From the NCBI GenBank assembly GCA_963519845.1, contig CAUQNX010000013.1, positions 62,001-126,000 of the forward strand: a DNA stretch of 64,000 bases, written 5' to 3'. The first letter of the stretch is position 1, and each line of letters starts with the position of its first letter. Below the pieces are notes generated by a model. It had not been told where the DNA came from. It ran no database searches and worked only from the letters and a program-made list of their open reading frames with translations. The translations under genes and the position numbers were made by a program. This document shows positions 35,178 through 45,325 of the stretch, piece by piece. Source of the stretch: Moellerella sp963519845. Its GTDB lineage: Bacteria > Pseudomonadota > Gammaproteobacteria > Enterobacterales > Enterobacteriaceae.

Positions 35178-35987
35178 ATGCCAGAACTTCCTGAAGTTGA
35201 AACTAGCCGTCGAGGAATTGAGCCTCATTTGGTTGGAAATAATATCCAATATGCTGTTGTGCGTAATAGTCGACTGCGTTGGCCAGTATCTGAGGAGATA
35301 TTACGCTTATCAGATGAGCCTGTTTTTAGTGTTAAACGGCGAGCAAAATATCTGTTATTAGAGTTAACGCGGGGTTGGATTATTATCCATTTAGGTATGT
35401 CGGGAAGTTTAAGGATATTAACGGAAGAGTTACCCGAAGAGAAACATGATCATATCGATCTTATTTTAGCGGATGGTAAAATATTACGTTATACCGATCC
35501 TCGTCGTTTTGGTGCTTGGTTATGGACGGATAATTTAGAACAATGTTCAGTACTTTCGCATCTTGGGCCTGAACCTCTATCCGACGAGTTTAATACGCAA
35601 TATCTCTATGAACTGGCGCAAAAGAAAAAGACAGCAGTAAAACTCTGGTTGATGGATAATAAAATCGTAGTGGGTGTTGGAAATATTTATGCGAACGAGG
35701 TGTTATTTGCCGCCCATATTTCACCAGAACGTGCGGTAAATTTATTATCAAAAAATGAAGTTGAAGAAATAGTGACACAAATTAAACGCGTGTTATTGCG
35801 CTCAATTGAACAGGGCGGCACGACTTTAAAAGACTTTTTACAATCTGACGGTAAGCCCGGTTATTTTGCCCAAGAACTTTTTGTCTATGGTAAAAAAGGC
35901 GAACCCTGCGTAATCTGTGGCCAGATAATAGAGAGTATCAAGCAGGGTCAACGAAGTACTTTTTTCTGTCGTAATTGCCAGAAATAA
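35178..35987 (+). CDS. mutM: Formamidopyrimidine-DNA glycosylase
   Basis: Removes 8-oxoguanine and FapyG, with AP-lyase activity. 269 residues, as in E. coli. N-terminus MPELPEVE supplies Pro2 (Schiff base) and Glu3; the C-terminal zinc finger reads CVICGQ...CRNCQK. Ends directly against the convergent coaD. Confidence 0.98.
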   Translation: MPELPEVETSRRGIEPHLVGNNIQYAVVRNSRLRWPVSEEILRLSDEPVFSVKRRAKYLLLELTRGWIIIHLGMSGSLRILTEELPEEKHDHIDLILADGKILRYTDPRRFGAWLWTDNLEQCSVLSHLGPEPLSDEFNTQYLYELAQKKKTAVKLWLMDNKIVVGVGNIYANEVLFAAHISPERAVNLLSKNEVEEIVTQIKRVLLRSIEQGGTTLKDFLQSDGKPGYFAQELFVYGKKGEPCVICGQIIESIKQGQRSTFFCRNCQK

Positions 35988-36473
35988 CTAATTTTTATTT
36001 AATTTATCTCTCATTGCATCGGCGACTATTGGTGGCAAAAAAGTGGAAACATCACCATCATGGCGGGCAACATCTTTAATTAGCGATGATGAGACAAAAG
36101 ATAAATTTTGTGAAGGCAGTAAAAATACGGTTTCGAGGTCGGGGGCAAAATGGCGATTCATATTAGCGAGTTGCCACTCATATTCAAAATCTGAAACAGA
36201 ACGTACTCCACGAATTAAGATAGATGCTTGCTGCTTTTGCGCGAAATTAGCCATCAACTCTGAAAACCCGACGACGGTGACATTTTTGAGATGTGAGGTA
36301 ACTGTAGTGGCCAATGATACCCGTTCATCAAGTGTAAACATTGGATTTTTGCGTTCGCTGCTGGCAATGGCTAAAATAACCTGCTCAAACATATCCGCAG
36401 CACGGGCAACGATATCTAAATGGCCAAATGTGATAGGATCAAAAGTCCCGGGATAAATAGCTTTTTTTTTCAT
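35988..36473 (-). CDS. coaD: Phosphopantetheine adenylyltransferase
   Basis: Penultimate step of CoA synthesis. 161 residues (E. coli 159). Nucleotidyltransferase motifs AIYPGTFDPITFGH near the start, RGVRSVSDFEYEWQ, and SSSLIKDVA. Convergent with mutM with no gap between stop codons; between mutM and waaA as in enterobacteria generally. Confidence 0.97.
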   Translation of the reverse strand: MKKKAIYPGTFDPITFGHLDIVARAADMFEQVILAIASSERKNPMFTLDERVSLATTVTSHLKNVTVVGFSELMANFAQKQQASILIRGVRSVSDFEYEWQLANMNRHFAPDLETVFLLPSQNLSFVSSSLIKDVARHDGDVSTFLPPIVADAMRDKLNKN

Positions 36474-36722
36474 AAAGTGATTATTTTCATCCTACATATT
36501 GCTCCGTTTATCCTGAGTTTCGTCGTCAAAATCGCTCTAAATGGCATGAACAGCCTAATGAGCATTAGACATTATCGGCAATTACCCTTAGATGCAATAT
36601 GATGATAGGCAACTTTTCGGTACTATGCTTAATAATAGACGACTTTTAGCGGCATATTCTGCACTCTTTTACCGTGGAATTATGTTAATATAGCGCTAAT
36701 TACAGAGAGTGAATTAAAGCGA

Positions 36723-38000
36723 ATGTTACTGCGTTTATATCAGGTACTCCTATATCTTATCCAACCTCTCATATGGGTTCGCTTATTGCTGCGTAGCCGT
36801 AAGGCACCTGCGTATCGTAAACGCTGGGGTGAGCGTTATGGCTTTTGTGCAAAAAAAGTAGCTCCCGGCGGTATTCTTTTGCACTCTGTTTCTGTGGGCG
36901 AAACCTTAGCTGCTGTGCCATTAGTTCGCGCACTCCGTCATCACTATCCTTCATTACCTATTACTGTCACAACTATGACGCCGACTGGCTCGGAACGCGT
37001 ACGCTCTGCGTTTGGTGATGATGTTCATCATGTTTATCTTCCTTATGATCTGCCCGGTTCTATGCGTCGCTTTTTAAATCAGGTTAATCCAAGACTGGTT
37101 ATTGTGATGGAAACCGAGTTATGGCCTAATTTTATTTGCCAGCTGCATAAACGTAAAATCCCATTAGTGATCGCTAATGCACGACTATCAAATCGCTCCG
37201 CTGCTGGCTACCAAAAATTGGGTAATTTTGTGAAACGTATTTTGCGCAAAATTACGCTGGTCGCTGCGCAAAATCAGGAAGATGGTGAGCGTTTTATTGA
37301 ATTAGGTCTAAATCGTAAGCAACTGCATGTGACGGGTAGTTTAAAATTTGATATTTCGGTTACACCCGAACAAGCGGTTAAAGCGGTAACATTGCGTCGT
37401 CAGTGGGCTGCTCATCGACCCGTATGGATCGCCACCAGCACTCATGAAGGCGAAGAGGAAATTGTATTAGATGCTCATGCTCAATTACTAAAAAAATTCC
37501 CTAACTTGTTATTAATTCTAGTTCCGCGCCACCCAGAACGTTTTGCTAATGCCGAAGAGTTAACCCGTAAAGCTGGCATGAAATATGTGTTGCGCAGTGA
37601 AAATAAAATCCCAACTACTGATATTCAGGTAGTGATTGGCGATACTATGGGTGAACTAATGTTACTTTATGGCATTGCCGATCTAGCTTTTGTCGGTGGT
37701 AGCTTAGTTGAACGCGGTGGACATAACCCATTAGAGGCAGCGGCACATGCACTTCCAGTATTAATGGGGCCTCATACCTTTAATTTTAAAGATATTTGCA
37801 GCAAATTATCGCAAGCAGATGGACTTATTACCGTTACTGATAGTCAATCATTGTGCCACTCTGTAACTAGTCTATTATCTGATGAAGATTATCGTCTTTA
37901 TTATGGCCGACATGCCGCCGAAGTCTTGCATGAAAATCAAGGTGCACTTCAGCGTCTGTTGGAACTACTACAGCCCTATCTCCCGCCTAGAGAACAATAA
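36723..38000 (+). CDS. waaA: Kdo transferase
   Basis: Adds two Kdo residues to lipid IVA at the inner membrane; essential for the LPS core. 425 residues, as in E. coli. An N-terminal membrane segment (about residues 4-22), SVGETLAAVPL with the catalytic glutamate, and the CMP-Kdo site FVGGSLVERGGHNPLEAAAHALPVLMG. Starts alone after a 249-bp gap from coaD; followed by a gap of 237 bp with a 9-bp inverted repeat (38099-38161). Confidence 0.97.
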   Translation: MLLRLYQVLLYLIQPLIWVRLLLRSRKAPAYRKRWGERYGFCAKKVAPGGILLHSVSVGETLAAVPLVRALRHHYPSLPITVTTMTPTGSERVRSAFGDDVHHVYLPYDLPGSMRRFLNQVNPRLVIVMETELWPNFICQLHKRKIPLVIANARLSNRSAAGYQKLGNFVKRILRKITLVAAQNQEDGERFIELGLNRKQLHVTGSLKFDISVTPEQAVKAVTLRRQWAAHRPVWIATSTHEGEEEIVLDAHAQLLKKFPNLLLILVPRHPERFANAEELTRKAGMKYVLRSENKIPTTDIQVVIGDTMGELMLLYGIADLAFVGGSLVERGGHNPLEAAAHALPVLMGPHTFNFKDICSKLSQADGLITVTDSQSLCHSVTSLLSDEDYRLYYGRHAAEVLHENQGALQRLLELLQPYLPPREQ

Positions 38001-38237
38001 TAAGTTAATAGCACATATAAAGTGTATAAGTGAGAAATAGCTTACTAAGTTAGCTTAATGTGCTTATTTTGTGAAAAAAGGTTAAATATAGCAATAATGA
38101 AACCGATATTGATCTTATAACCATCTTATTATCCCGTTTGAATTATAGTAGAATCGGTTTCTCAAGTATTGACTACCTGAAAAAATACGCTAAAAAGCAA
38201 TTGTTATTTCTAATGATATTAATAAAATGGTATTTCT

Positions 38238-39689
38238 GTGTTTAATAATAAGACTTTAAATTATTATTTATATTTATGGGTAATTGGTTACGCTATTCTT
38301 TGGACGCTAGGAAGCTATTATTTCGATCCTACAGTGCCTTACGATACCGTAGAGGCGGTCAATTGGGGAATAAATGGTGAGTGGGGCTCACCTAAGAATC
38401 CTTGGCTTGTTGGATTTGTTATGTGGCCAGCTATTCTGTTAGAAATTCCTTATGACTTCTATTGGTATTTCATTCACTTTACGGGTATCGCAATTGGAAT
38501 GCTGGGTGTCTGGCATTTGGCATATCGACTAACAGAGAGAAAAGATTTAGCTTGGTTTGCACTATTATTACTTAATCTTTCTGGTGTTATTAATTTCGAT
38601 ATTATTCCTTATAATGATAACTATATATTGGTGACATTCTGGGCGTGGATTCTCTATTTCTTTTTACGCGCTGTTTATGACCATCCAGCTTGGTGGTTAG
38701 CTTTTGCACTCTGTTCTGCACTCGCCACTATGGGTAAATATTCAACATTAGCGTTAGTTGGCTCGGTTTTTCTATTGACGCTATTTGTTAAACCTGTTCG
38801 CCGCTGCTACCGTTATCCGGTATTTTATTTAGCAATTGCACTCTGGTTTTCACTGGTATTGCCTAATTTCTTTTGGTTAATGGCAACGGATTTCTCTGCC
38901 TTTAAATGGGTAGGGTCACAGATTGATCCTGGTTTTAATTTTCATACAACCAGTGCTGCGCTCTCTGTTTTTTATCCATTAATCATCGGTACTATTATCC
39001 TCTATACCGTCGGTGGAAAATTAGGATGGCCGAAAAAGCTGCCTAATCAGATGGTTAATATCATTGTGTTGTTACCATTATCGATTATTTATATTTGGTT
39101 TTCATTTCATGATGGCGGAAGAATTACCGAGTGGCTACAGCCCTTTATGATTGTTTGTGCGCCTTTGCTGGTTGGCTCGATAACGCAACTGCCAAAGCAT
39201 CCTCTGAAAAAATCGCTAATTGGTTTAATGATAGTGGGAGTGCTGGTTTTACTCGGTTACACTATTGTTCAAGGCGCGAATATTCGTGGAGCAGGGCAGA
39301 AGTTTGTTGGAATTAAAACATTGATGGCAGAGGGGCAGCAGCGCTGGCATGATAAATACGGCAGCTCTTTGAAATATGTTGGCGGTGAGGATAATTTATA
39401 TCAATGGTTTATTATTTACGCTTCTGATCGACCTCATGTGATCCAACCTTGGTCACTTGAAAATCATATGCCACCTAATATTTATAATCGTCATATTACT
39501 GCAGATGAAATTCGTCAGCATGGTGCATTACTGTTAGGTAAAAAATTCGATGATTGTGCTCATGAGAACTTTGCTAGTGTCAGAAAATCTTGGCCACAAT
39601 TTACTATTGAAAAAGAAGAGGTAATTTACCAATCAGAGCCTGATGCACAACCAGAAACGCTCTGTTTTGGCTTTATTGCACCGCAATAA
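38238..39689 (+). CDS. Multi-pass membrane glycosyltransferase (GT39/ArnT-like)
   Basis: 483 residues. About ten to twelve hydrophobic helices fill residues 1-350, followed by a soluble periplasmic-type domain to the end. The early luminal loop holds acidic residues (YYFDPTVPYDTVEAVNW), and later IPYNDNYILVTFW; this layout fits C-type (polyprenyl-phosphate-dependent) GTs such as ArnT. The GTG start lacks a strong ribosome site, so a later start is possible. Placed between waaA and the heptosyltransferase genes, so it probably decorates the LPS core or lipid A from the periplasmic side. Sugar unknown. Confidence 0.72.
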   Translation: MFNNKTLNYYLYLWVIGYAILWTLGSYYFDPTVPYDTVEAVNWGINGEWGSPKNPWLVGFVMWPAILLEIPYDFYWYFIHFTGIAIGMLGVWHLAYRLTERKDLAWFALLLLNLSGVINFDIIPYNDNYILVTFWAWILYFFLRAVYDHPAWWLAFALCSALATMGKYSTLALVGSVFLLTLFVKPVRRCYRYPVFYLAIALWFSLVLPNFFWLMATDFSAFKWVGSQIDPGFNFHTTSAALSVFYPLIIGTIILYTVGGKLGWPKKLPNQMVNIIVLLPLSIIYIWFSFHDGGRITEWLQPFMIVCAPLLVGSITQLPKHPLKKSLIGLMIVGVLVLLGYTIVQGANIRGAGQKFVGIKTLMAEGQQRWHDKYGSSLKYVGGEDNLYQWFIIYASDRPHVIQPWSLENHMPPNIYNRHITADEIRQHGALLLGKKFDDCAHENFASVRKSWPQFTIEKEEVIYQSEPDAQPETLCFGFIAPQ

Positions 39690-39714
39690 GTTAATATTAA
39701 GCAAGTTGCTATTT

Positions 39715-39754
39715 AATAGTCGCCTTATTTTGAAAGATAAGGCGACTATTTTAT
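39715..39754. terminator. Bidirectional terminator
   Basis: Perfect 14-bp stem AATAGTCGCCTTAT / ATAAGGCGACTATT with an 8-nt loop, T-rich on both outer sides, between the convergent membrane GT and waaC. Confidence 0.93.
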
Positions 39755-39837
39755 TTATCAGAAACTCTGCAATATTTTTTTATTTCAATAAAGATTATTA
39801 AGAGATTATAAATATTTTAATTTCTTATCGATAATTT

Positions 39838-40806
39838 CTATTTTATTAATCGCTGTAATTCTTTTTGAATTTCAGTCGGAAAAATAGAATCCATTCTACT
39901 ATCTGCTGATTTTATTGAATGTTGCTCTTTACCATAACCGCCAATCAATCCAGGGTCAGTGGCGCCAAATAAAGTGATATTCGGTTTATCTAAGGCAGCC
40001 GTTAAATGGCTTAGGCCTGTATCGACAGAAATAACTGCTTTTGCATTAGCAATTTGCTGTGCAACTTCAGCTAACGTTAATTTAGGTAGTACTTCAACAA
40101 AGGGAAAGCCCTCTGCGAGTCTTATTGCCCTTTCATGTTCGTGCTCTGCACCCCAAGGTAATTTAATTTTCAGACCCGTTGGTGCAACTAAAGCCATAAG
40201 TTCTCGCCAATGGGCTTCTGGCCAATGTTTATCATCGCGCGTTGTCGCATGCAGAAAAATCAGATAATCAGCTTGGTGATTACTAGCGGACGCTTGAATA
40301 AAGTGTTGTGCGATACCATAGTCACCCTGTTCTTGTGGTTTCGCATAGCCCAGAGTGGCGGCAAATAGCTGGCGAATACGTTCTACCGCATGTTGCTGCT
40401 TACTGACAGGATGGCGATGATCATAAAATAAGCTGGCTAAAGGCTCTCGAATACTCTGCCAATCATAACCATGCTTAGGTCCTTGGGCTAATCGCGAGAC
40501 CAAGAAAGCACTTTTTAACAGCCCTTGAGCATCAATAATGGCATCATATTTTTTTTGCTGCAATTGATGACGAAAAGCGGCTCGTTCGGCTCTTATCGGC
40601 GCTGAAAACCAATTTTTACGCCAACGACGGATCGCCACGGGAATGATATTATCAACTGCCTGATGCCAAGTTGGAATTTGGGCAAAACCCTCTTCCACCA
40701 CCCAATCAAAACGGATCTCTGGGAACTGTTTTTGTGCGTCACTGAGCGCTGGAAGTGAATGTAGCACATCACCCATAGAGGAGGTTTTGACGAGTAAAAC
40801 GCGCAT
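39838..40806 (-). CDS. waaC: LPS heptosyltransferase I
   Basis: Transfers the first heptose onto Kdo2-lipid A. 322 residues, GT9. Starts MRVLLVKTSSMGDVLHSLPAL, with ISVDTGLSHLTAALDKPNITLFGATDP near residue 250. The ATG overlaps the waaF stop by one base. Last gene of the hldD-waaF-waaC operon, ending at a strong terminator. Confidence 0.97.
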   Translation of the reverse strand: MRVLLVKTSSMGDVLHSLPALSDAQKQFPEIRFDWVVEEGFAQIPTWHQAVDNIIPVAIRRWRKNWFSAPIRAERAAFRHQLQQKKYDAIIDAQGLLKSAFLVSRLAQGPKHGYDWQSIREPLASLFYDHRHPVSKQQHAVERIRQLFAATLGYAKPQEQGDYGIAQHFIQASASNHQADYLIFLHATTRDDKHWPEAHWRELMALVAPTGLKIKLPWGAEHEHERAIRLAEGFPFVEVLPKLTLAEVAQQIANAKAVISVDTGLSHLTAALDKPNITLFGATDPGLIGGYGKEQHSIKSADSRMDSIFPTEIQKELQRLIK

Positions 40807-41855
40807 TAGTCGGTTAATCCTACAGATAATTTTTCCAGAGCAGTCAGTACCAGCTCTGGTTGAATGTCGATTAAACTCTGATGATAACCGCTATCGCCAT
40901 CGCCTTTACGCACTTTATGGTAGCCGCTAATTAGGCGGATCACTTCGGCTTTATTCGACAGCGGTGGCGTGAAATCTGGGCTACTTGGGCCATAGAGTGC
41001 GACTAAAGGGCGATCAAGGGCGGCCGCAATATGCATTAAACCTGAGTCATTACTAATAATGGCATCACAAGCCGCAATGAGATTCACTGCTTGCTCAAGA
41101 GATGTATCACCTGAGAGATTACGACAATAGGCTTTTGCTTCGTCAGACAATAGGTTACAGATATCTTCGCCAGCGGGCTGATCTTTTGCCGAGCCAAATA
41201 ATAGAACTTGATAACCTTTTTCACTGATTAGCTTCTCGGCAAGCTGAGCATAATGGTAATGCGGCCAACGTTTAGCTGGACCAAATTCAGCACCGGGGCA
41301 GAAACCGATCATCGGGCGTTCATCACTAATATTAAAACTAGCGGTGACATCAGCGATCTCTTCATCGGTAACGCTCAATTTTGGCCATAATAGGGGCTGA
41401 GGAAGATCGCTAGCTGATTGAATGTTCTTGCTTTCATAGGCAAGGGCGACATAACGCTGAACCATTAAAGGAAAGGCGCTTTTATCGAGTACTCGCAGAT
41501 CATTCAATAATCCATAACGCATTTCACCACGCCAACCTGTCCGGCGCGTCGCTTTGGCAAAAAAGGGCACTAATGCAGATTTAAAGGAGTTAGGTAGAAC
41601 ATAAGCCTGATCATAGTGAGTGTCACGCAGGGCAATCCCCAGACGACGACGCTCACCAATAGCAAAGGCCCCATGACCGAGGGGCATAGGGATTGCGCTA
41701 TTCACTTCGGGCATTTTTGCTAATAAAGGACGACACCATGCCGGTGCCATCACATCAATTTCAGCCTGAGGATGTAGCGCTTTTAAGGTGCGATAGAGAC
41801 TTTGTGACATCATCATATCGCCCACCCAAGAGGGGCCAATTACTAATATTTTCAT
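40806..41855 (-). CDS. waaF: LPS heptosyltransferase II
   Basis: Adds the second heptose. 349 residues, GT9. Starts MKILVIGPSWVGDMMMSQSLY, with IISNDSGLMHIAAALDRPLVALYGPSSP near residue 265. Lies 10 bp after hldD and overlaps waaC by one base. Confidence 0.97.
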   Translation of the reverse strand: MKILVIGPSWVGDMMMSQSLYRTLKALHPQAEIDVMAPAWCRPLLAKMPEVNSAIPMPLGHGAFAIGERRRLGIALRDTHYDQAYVLPNSFKSALVPFFAKATRRTGWRGEMRYGLLNDLRVLDKSAFPLMVQRYVALAYESKNIQSASDLPQPLLWPKLSVTDEEIADVTASFNISDERPMIGFCPGAEFGPAKRWPHYHYAQLAEKLISEKGYQVLLFGSAKDQPAGEDICNLLSDEAKAYCRNLSGDTSLEQAVNLIAACDAIISNDSGLMHIAAALDRPLVALYGPSSPDFTPPLSNKAEVIRLISGYHKVRKGDGDSGYHQSLIDIQPELVLTALEKLSVGLTD

Positions 41856-41865
41856 ACTAATTAAA

Positions 41866-42810
41866 TTAGTTACCTTTATTTAGCCATTGCATATATTCAG
41901 CCACGCCTTCTGCGACTGTTTTAAAGGGCGCTTGATAACCCGCTGCTTTTAGCTTAGTTAAATCGGCTTGGGTAAATTGCTGATAACGGCCTTTTAGTTT
42001 TTCAGGGAAGTCGATATGTTCGACGGAGAGCTTTTTATCCTGATGATAGGCGATAACGGCATTAGCAACCGCGAGGAATGATTCTGCGCGTCCAGTACCA
42101 CAATTATAAATCCCGGAAATATTATTCTGCCAGCACCATAAATTAACCGCAGCCACATCACCTACATAGATGAAATCGCGTTGGAAGAGTTCACTGCCCT
42201 CAAATAATTTTGGATCTTGACCCTGATTAATCTGGTTATTCAGATGGTAGGCAACGCTCGCCATACTGCCTTTGTGGTTTTCACGTGGGCCATACACATT
42301 GAAGTAACGGAAGCCACAAACCATGGATTGTGCTTCTGGCAGAATGTCACGGACATATTGGTCAAACAGGAACTTAGAGTAACCATATACATTTAATGGC
42401 TGCTCATATTGACGCTCTTCAATAAAGTTATCGCTACGTCCACCATAAGTGGCGGCAGAAGAGGCGTAAAGGAAAGGAATTTGACGCTCAAGACAGTAAT
42501 GGAGTAACTCTTTAGAGAATTGGTAGTTATTATCCATCATATACTTACCATCCCACTCAGTGGTTGATGAACAAGCACCTTCATGGAATACCGCATCAAT
42601 ATCACCGAAATCATCACCGGCAATCACACTAATAATAAAGTCTTCTTTATCCATATAGTCGGCGATATCTAAATCAACTAAATTGGCAAATTTAGTTCCA
42701 TCTTTTAGATTATCAACGACCAAAATATCTTTACGACCTGCTTCATTCAGTGCTTTGACAATATTGCTGCCAATAAAACCTGCTCCACCAGTGACAATAA
42801 TCATGGGCAT
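41866..42810 (-). CDS. hldD: ADP-L-glycero-D-manno-heptose 6-epimerase
   Basis: Makes the ADP-L,D-heptose donor used by WaaC, WaaF and WaaQ. 314 residues (E. coli 310). NADP site TGGAGFIGSN at residue 7 and catalytic YGYSKFLFD near residue 140. First gene of the leftward hldD-waaF-waaC operon; divergent from kbl over 227 bp. Confidence 0.97.
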   Translation of the reverse strand: MPMIIVTGGAGFIGSNIVKALNEAGRKDILVVDNLKDGTKFANLVDLDIADYMDKEDFIISVIAGDDFGDIDAVFHEGACSSTTEWDGKYMMDNNYQFSKELLHYCLERQIPFLYASSAATYGGRSDNFIEERQYEQPLNVYGYSKFLFDQYVRDILPEAQSMVCGFRYFNVYGPRENHKGSMASVAYHLNNQINQGQDPKLFEGSELFQRDFIYVGDVAAVNLWCWQNNISGIYNCGTGRAESFLAVANAVIAYHQDKKLSVEHIDFPEKLKGRYQQFTQADLTKLKAAGYQAPFKTVAEGVAEYMQWLNKGN

Positions 42811-43037
42811 ACCTCAAATGAGTTAATGGCTAATTCCATTGTTTATATCGCACCATAATAACATCTAACCACCATTTCGGCAGCAATAGAATCAGCGCAT
42901 AGTATCGGCGATATTATCATTTTAAAGGATAATAGTGTGCTCACATCGACAGAATGAATATTCTTCTGCCTAACAATTAGCGAGATTTAAGATCACTGCC
43001 TAGACTTTATTAGTCGCTCATTTTATTGGAGAAAATA

Positions 43038-44234
43038 ATGTCCGGGCAATTCTACCAACAACTCAATTCACAATTAGATCAAGCCAAAGCTGATGGATTA
43101 TTTAAAAACGAGCGCATTATCACATCCCCACAAGCGGGTAGTATCGCGATTGAAGATGGTCGTACTGTTATCAATCTATGCGCGAATAACTATCTCGGAT
43201 TAGCTAATCACCCAGAGATGATCGCCGCCGCAAAACATGGGTTAGATACTCATGGTTTTGGTGTGGCTTCAGTGCGCTTTATCTGTGGAACGCAAGATAC
43301 GCATAAAATTTTAGAGCAAAAAATCGCGGATTTTTTAGGAATGGAAGATGCCATTCTCTACTCATCTTGTTTTGATGCTAACGGTGGATTATTCGAGGCT
43401 TTATTAGGGGCTGAAGATGCCATTATCTCCGATTCACTCAACCATGCGTCTATTATTGATGGCATTCGGCTGAGTAAAGCTAAGCGCTACCGTTACGCTA
43501 ATAATAATATGACGGAATTAAAGAATTGCCTCGAGCAAGCCAAGCAAGAGGGCGCTCGCCATATTATGATTGCCACCGATGGTGTATTTTCGATGGATGG
43601 CGTTATCGCTGATCTCGGCACACTCTGTGATCTGGCTGAAGAGTATCAAGCCTTGGTAATGGTCGATGACTCCCATGCCGTCGGTTTTGTTGGCGAAAAT
43701 GGGCGCGGTACACATGAATATTGCAATGTTATGGATCGCGTTGATATTCTCACCGGCACCCTAGGCAAAGCTCTCGGTGGCGCATCAGGGGGCTATATTG
43801 CCGCCAAAAAACCCGTCGTTGAGTGGTTGCGTCAGCGTTCTCGTCCCTATCTATTCTCCAATTCATTAGCTCCGAGTATCGTGGCTGCATCGATCAAAGT
43901 AATTGATATATTGAAAGATGGTGCTGCTCTGCGCGACCGTCTATGGCGCAACACGACTCTTTTTCGCGACAAGATGTCAACCGCGGGATTTCAGCTCGCT
44001 GGTGCCGATCACGCCATTATTCCCATTATGCTCGGCGATGCCAAATTAGCCCAAATCTTTGCCAGTGAGCTATTAGAAGAGGGTATCTATGTTACGGGTT
44101 TCTTCTACCCAGTTGTTCCTCAAGGGCAAGCACGCATCCGAACTCAGATGTCAGCGGCTCACAATGAAGCGGATATTCTTAGAGCTATCGAGATATTTAT
44201 CCGTATTGGCAAAAAGTTAGACATTATCAAATAA
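43038..44234 (+). CDS. kbl: 2-amino-3-ketobutyrate CoA ligase
   Basis: PLP enzyme cleaving 2-amino-3-ketobutyrate to glycine and acetyl-CoA, the second step of threonine breakdown. 398 residues, as in E. coli, from the ATG at 43038, which has TTGGAGAA upstream; the frame reaches a TTG at 43026 inside that ribosome site. PLP lysine in LTGTLGKALGGASGG. Operon with tdh (8-bp gap). Confidence 0.97.
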   Translation: MSGQFYQQLNSQLDQAKADGLFKNERIITSPQAGSIAIEDGRTVINLCANNYLGLANHPEMIAAAKHGLDTHGFGVASVRFICGTQDTHKILEQKIADFLGMEDAILYSSCFDANGGLFEALLGAEDAIISDSLNHASIIDGIRLSKAKRYRYANNNMTELKNCLEQAKQEGARHIMIATDGVFSMDGVIADLGTLCDLAEEYQALVMVDDSHAVGFVGENGRGTHEYCNVMDRVDILTGTLGKALGGASGGYIAAKKPVVEWLRQRSRPYLFSNSLAPSIVAASIKVIDILKDGAALRDRLWRNTTLFRDKMSTAGFQLAGADHAIIPIMLGDAKLAQIFASELLEEGIYVTGFFYPVVPQGQARIRTQMSAAHNEADILRAIEIFIRIGKKLDIIK

Positions 44235-44242
44235 GGTGTTTA

Positions 44243-45268
44243 ATGAAAGCACTCGCTAAGCTGTACGCCAAACCGGGGATCTGGATGACAGATGTACCGG
44301 AACCCACAGTCGGACACAATGATGTACTGATTAAAATACGTAAAACCGCAATTTGTGGAACAGATATCCATATTTATAACTGGGATGAATGGTCGCAAAA
44401 AACTATTCCTGTACCTATGGTGGTTGGACACGAATTTGTCGGGGAAATTGTCGCTTTAGGGCAAGAGGTACAAGGATTTAAAATTGGTGATCGGGTGTCG
44501 GGGGAAGGGCATATAACCTGTGGGCACTGCCGTAATTGTCGCGGTGGCCGAACTCATCTTTGTCGTAATACATCGGGTGTTGGCGTTAATCGCAACGGCT
44601 GTTTCGCTGAGTATTTGGCAATCCCGGCGTTTAATGCGTTTAAAATTCCCAATAATATTCCTGATGAGATCGCGGCTATTTTTGATCCATTCGGTAATGC
44701 CGTTCACACTGCGCTCTCTTTTGATTTAGTCGGTGAAGATGTTCTAGTTTGTGGCGCAGGCCCTATTGGTATTATGGCTGCGGCTGTATGTCGCCATGCT
44801 GGTGCTCGCCATGTGGTGATTACCGATATTAATGAATATCGTCTTGAGTTAGCCCGTAAGTTTGGTGTAACGCGAGCGGTTAATGTGGGTCGTGAAGATA
44901 TCAAATCCGTGATGACCGAACTGGGTATGCAGGAAGGTTTCGATGTGGCTTTGGAAGTTTCAGGCTCACCCGCGGCTTTTCATACCATGCTCGATACCAT
45001 GAACCACGGCGGCCGTATTGCCTTATTGGGAATACCGCCATCAAAAATGGAAATCGATTGGGGCAAAGTTATTTTTAAAGGGTTATTTATCAAAGGCATC
45101 TATGGGCGTGAGATGTTTGAAACCTGGTATAAAATGGTCAGCCTGATCCAATCTGGTGTTGATTTAAGCCCGCTGATCACTCATGAATTCGCAATTGATG
45201 ATTTTCAACAGGGTTTTGATGTGATGAGTTCCGGTCAATCTGGAAAAGTAATTTTAAATTGGGATTAG
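44243..45268 (+). CDS. tdh: L-threonine 3-dehydrogenase
   Basis: Zinc medium-chain dehydrogenase oxidising threonine to 2-amino-3-ketobutyrate. 341 residues, as in E. coli. Catalytic zinc ligands in ICGTDIH and VGHEFVGE, structural zinc in CGHCRNCRGGRTHLC, and the NAD site VCGAGPIGIMA near residue 170. Works with Kbl encoded just upstream. Followed by a strong terminator. Confidence 0.98.
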   Translation: MKALAKLYAKPGIWMTDVPEPTVGHNDVLIKIRKTAICGTDIHIYNWDEWSQKTIPVPMVVGHEFVGEIVALGQEVQGFKIGDRVSGEGHITCGHCRNCRGGRTHLCRNTSGVGVNRNGCFAEYLAIPAFNAFKIPNNIPDEIAAIFDPFGNAVHTALSFDLVGEDVLVCGAGPIGIMAAAVCRHAGARHVVITDINEYRLELARKFGVTRAVNVGREDIKSVMTELGMQEGFDVALEVSGSPAAFHTMLDTMNHGGRIALLGIPPSKMEIDWGKVIFKGLFIKGIYGREMFETWYKMVSLIQSGVDLSPLITHEFAIDDFQQGFDVMSSGQSGKVILNWD

Positions 45269-45283
45269 TTCGTTAATCAACAA

Positions 45284-45323
45284 AGTTAGCCAATAACCAG
45301 ATTGCTTAGGTTATTGGCTAACT
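45284..45323. terminator. Bidirectional terminator between tdh and yibQ
   Basis: Perfect 15-bp stem AGTTAGCCAATAACC / GGTTATTGGCTAACT with a 10-nt loop, between convergent tdh and yibQ. Confidence 0.9.
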
Positions 45324-45325
45324 AT

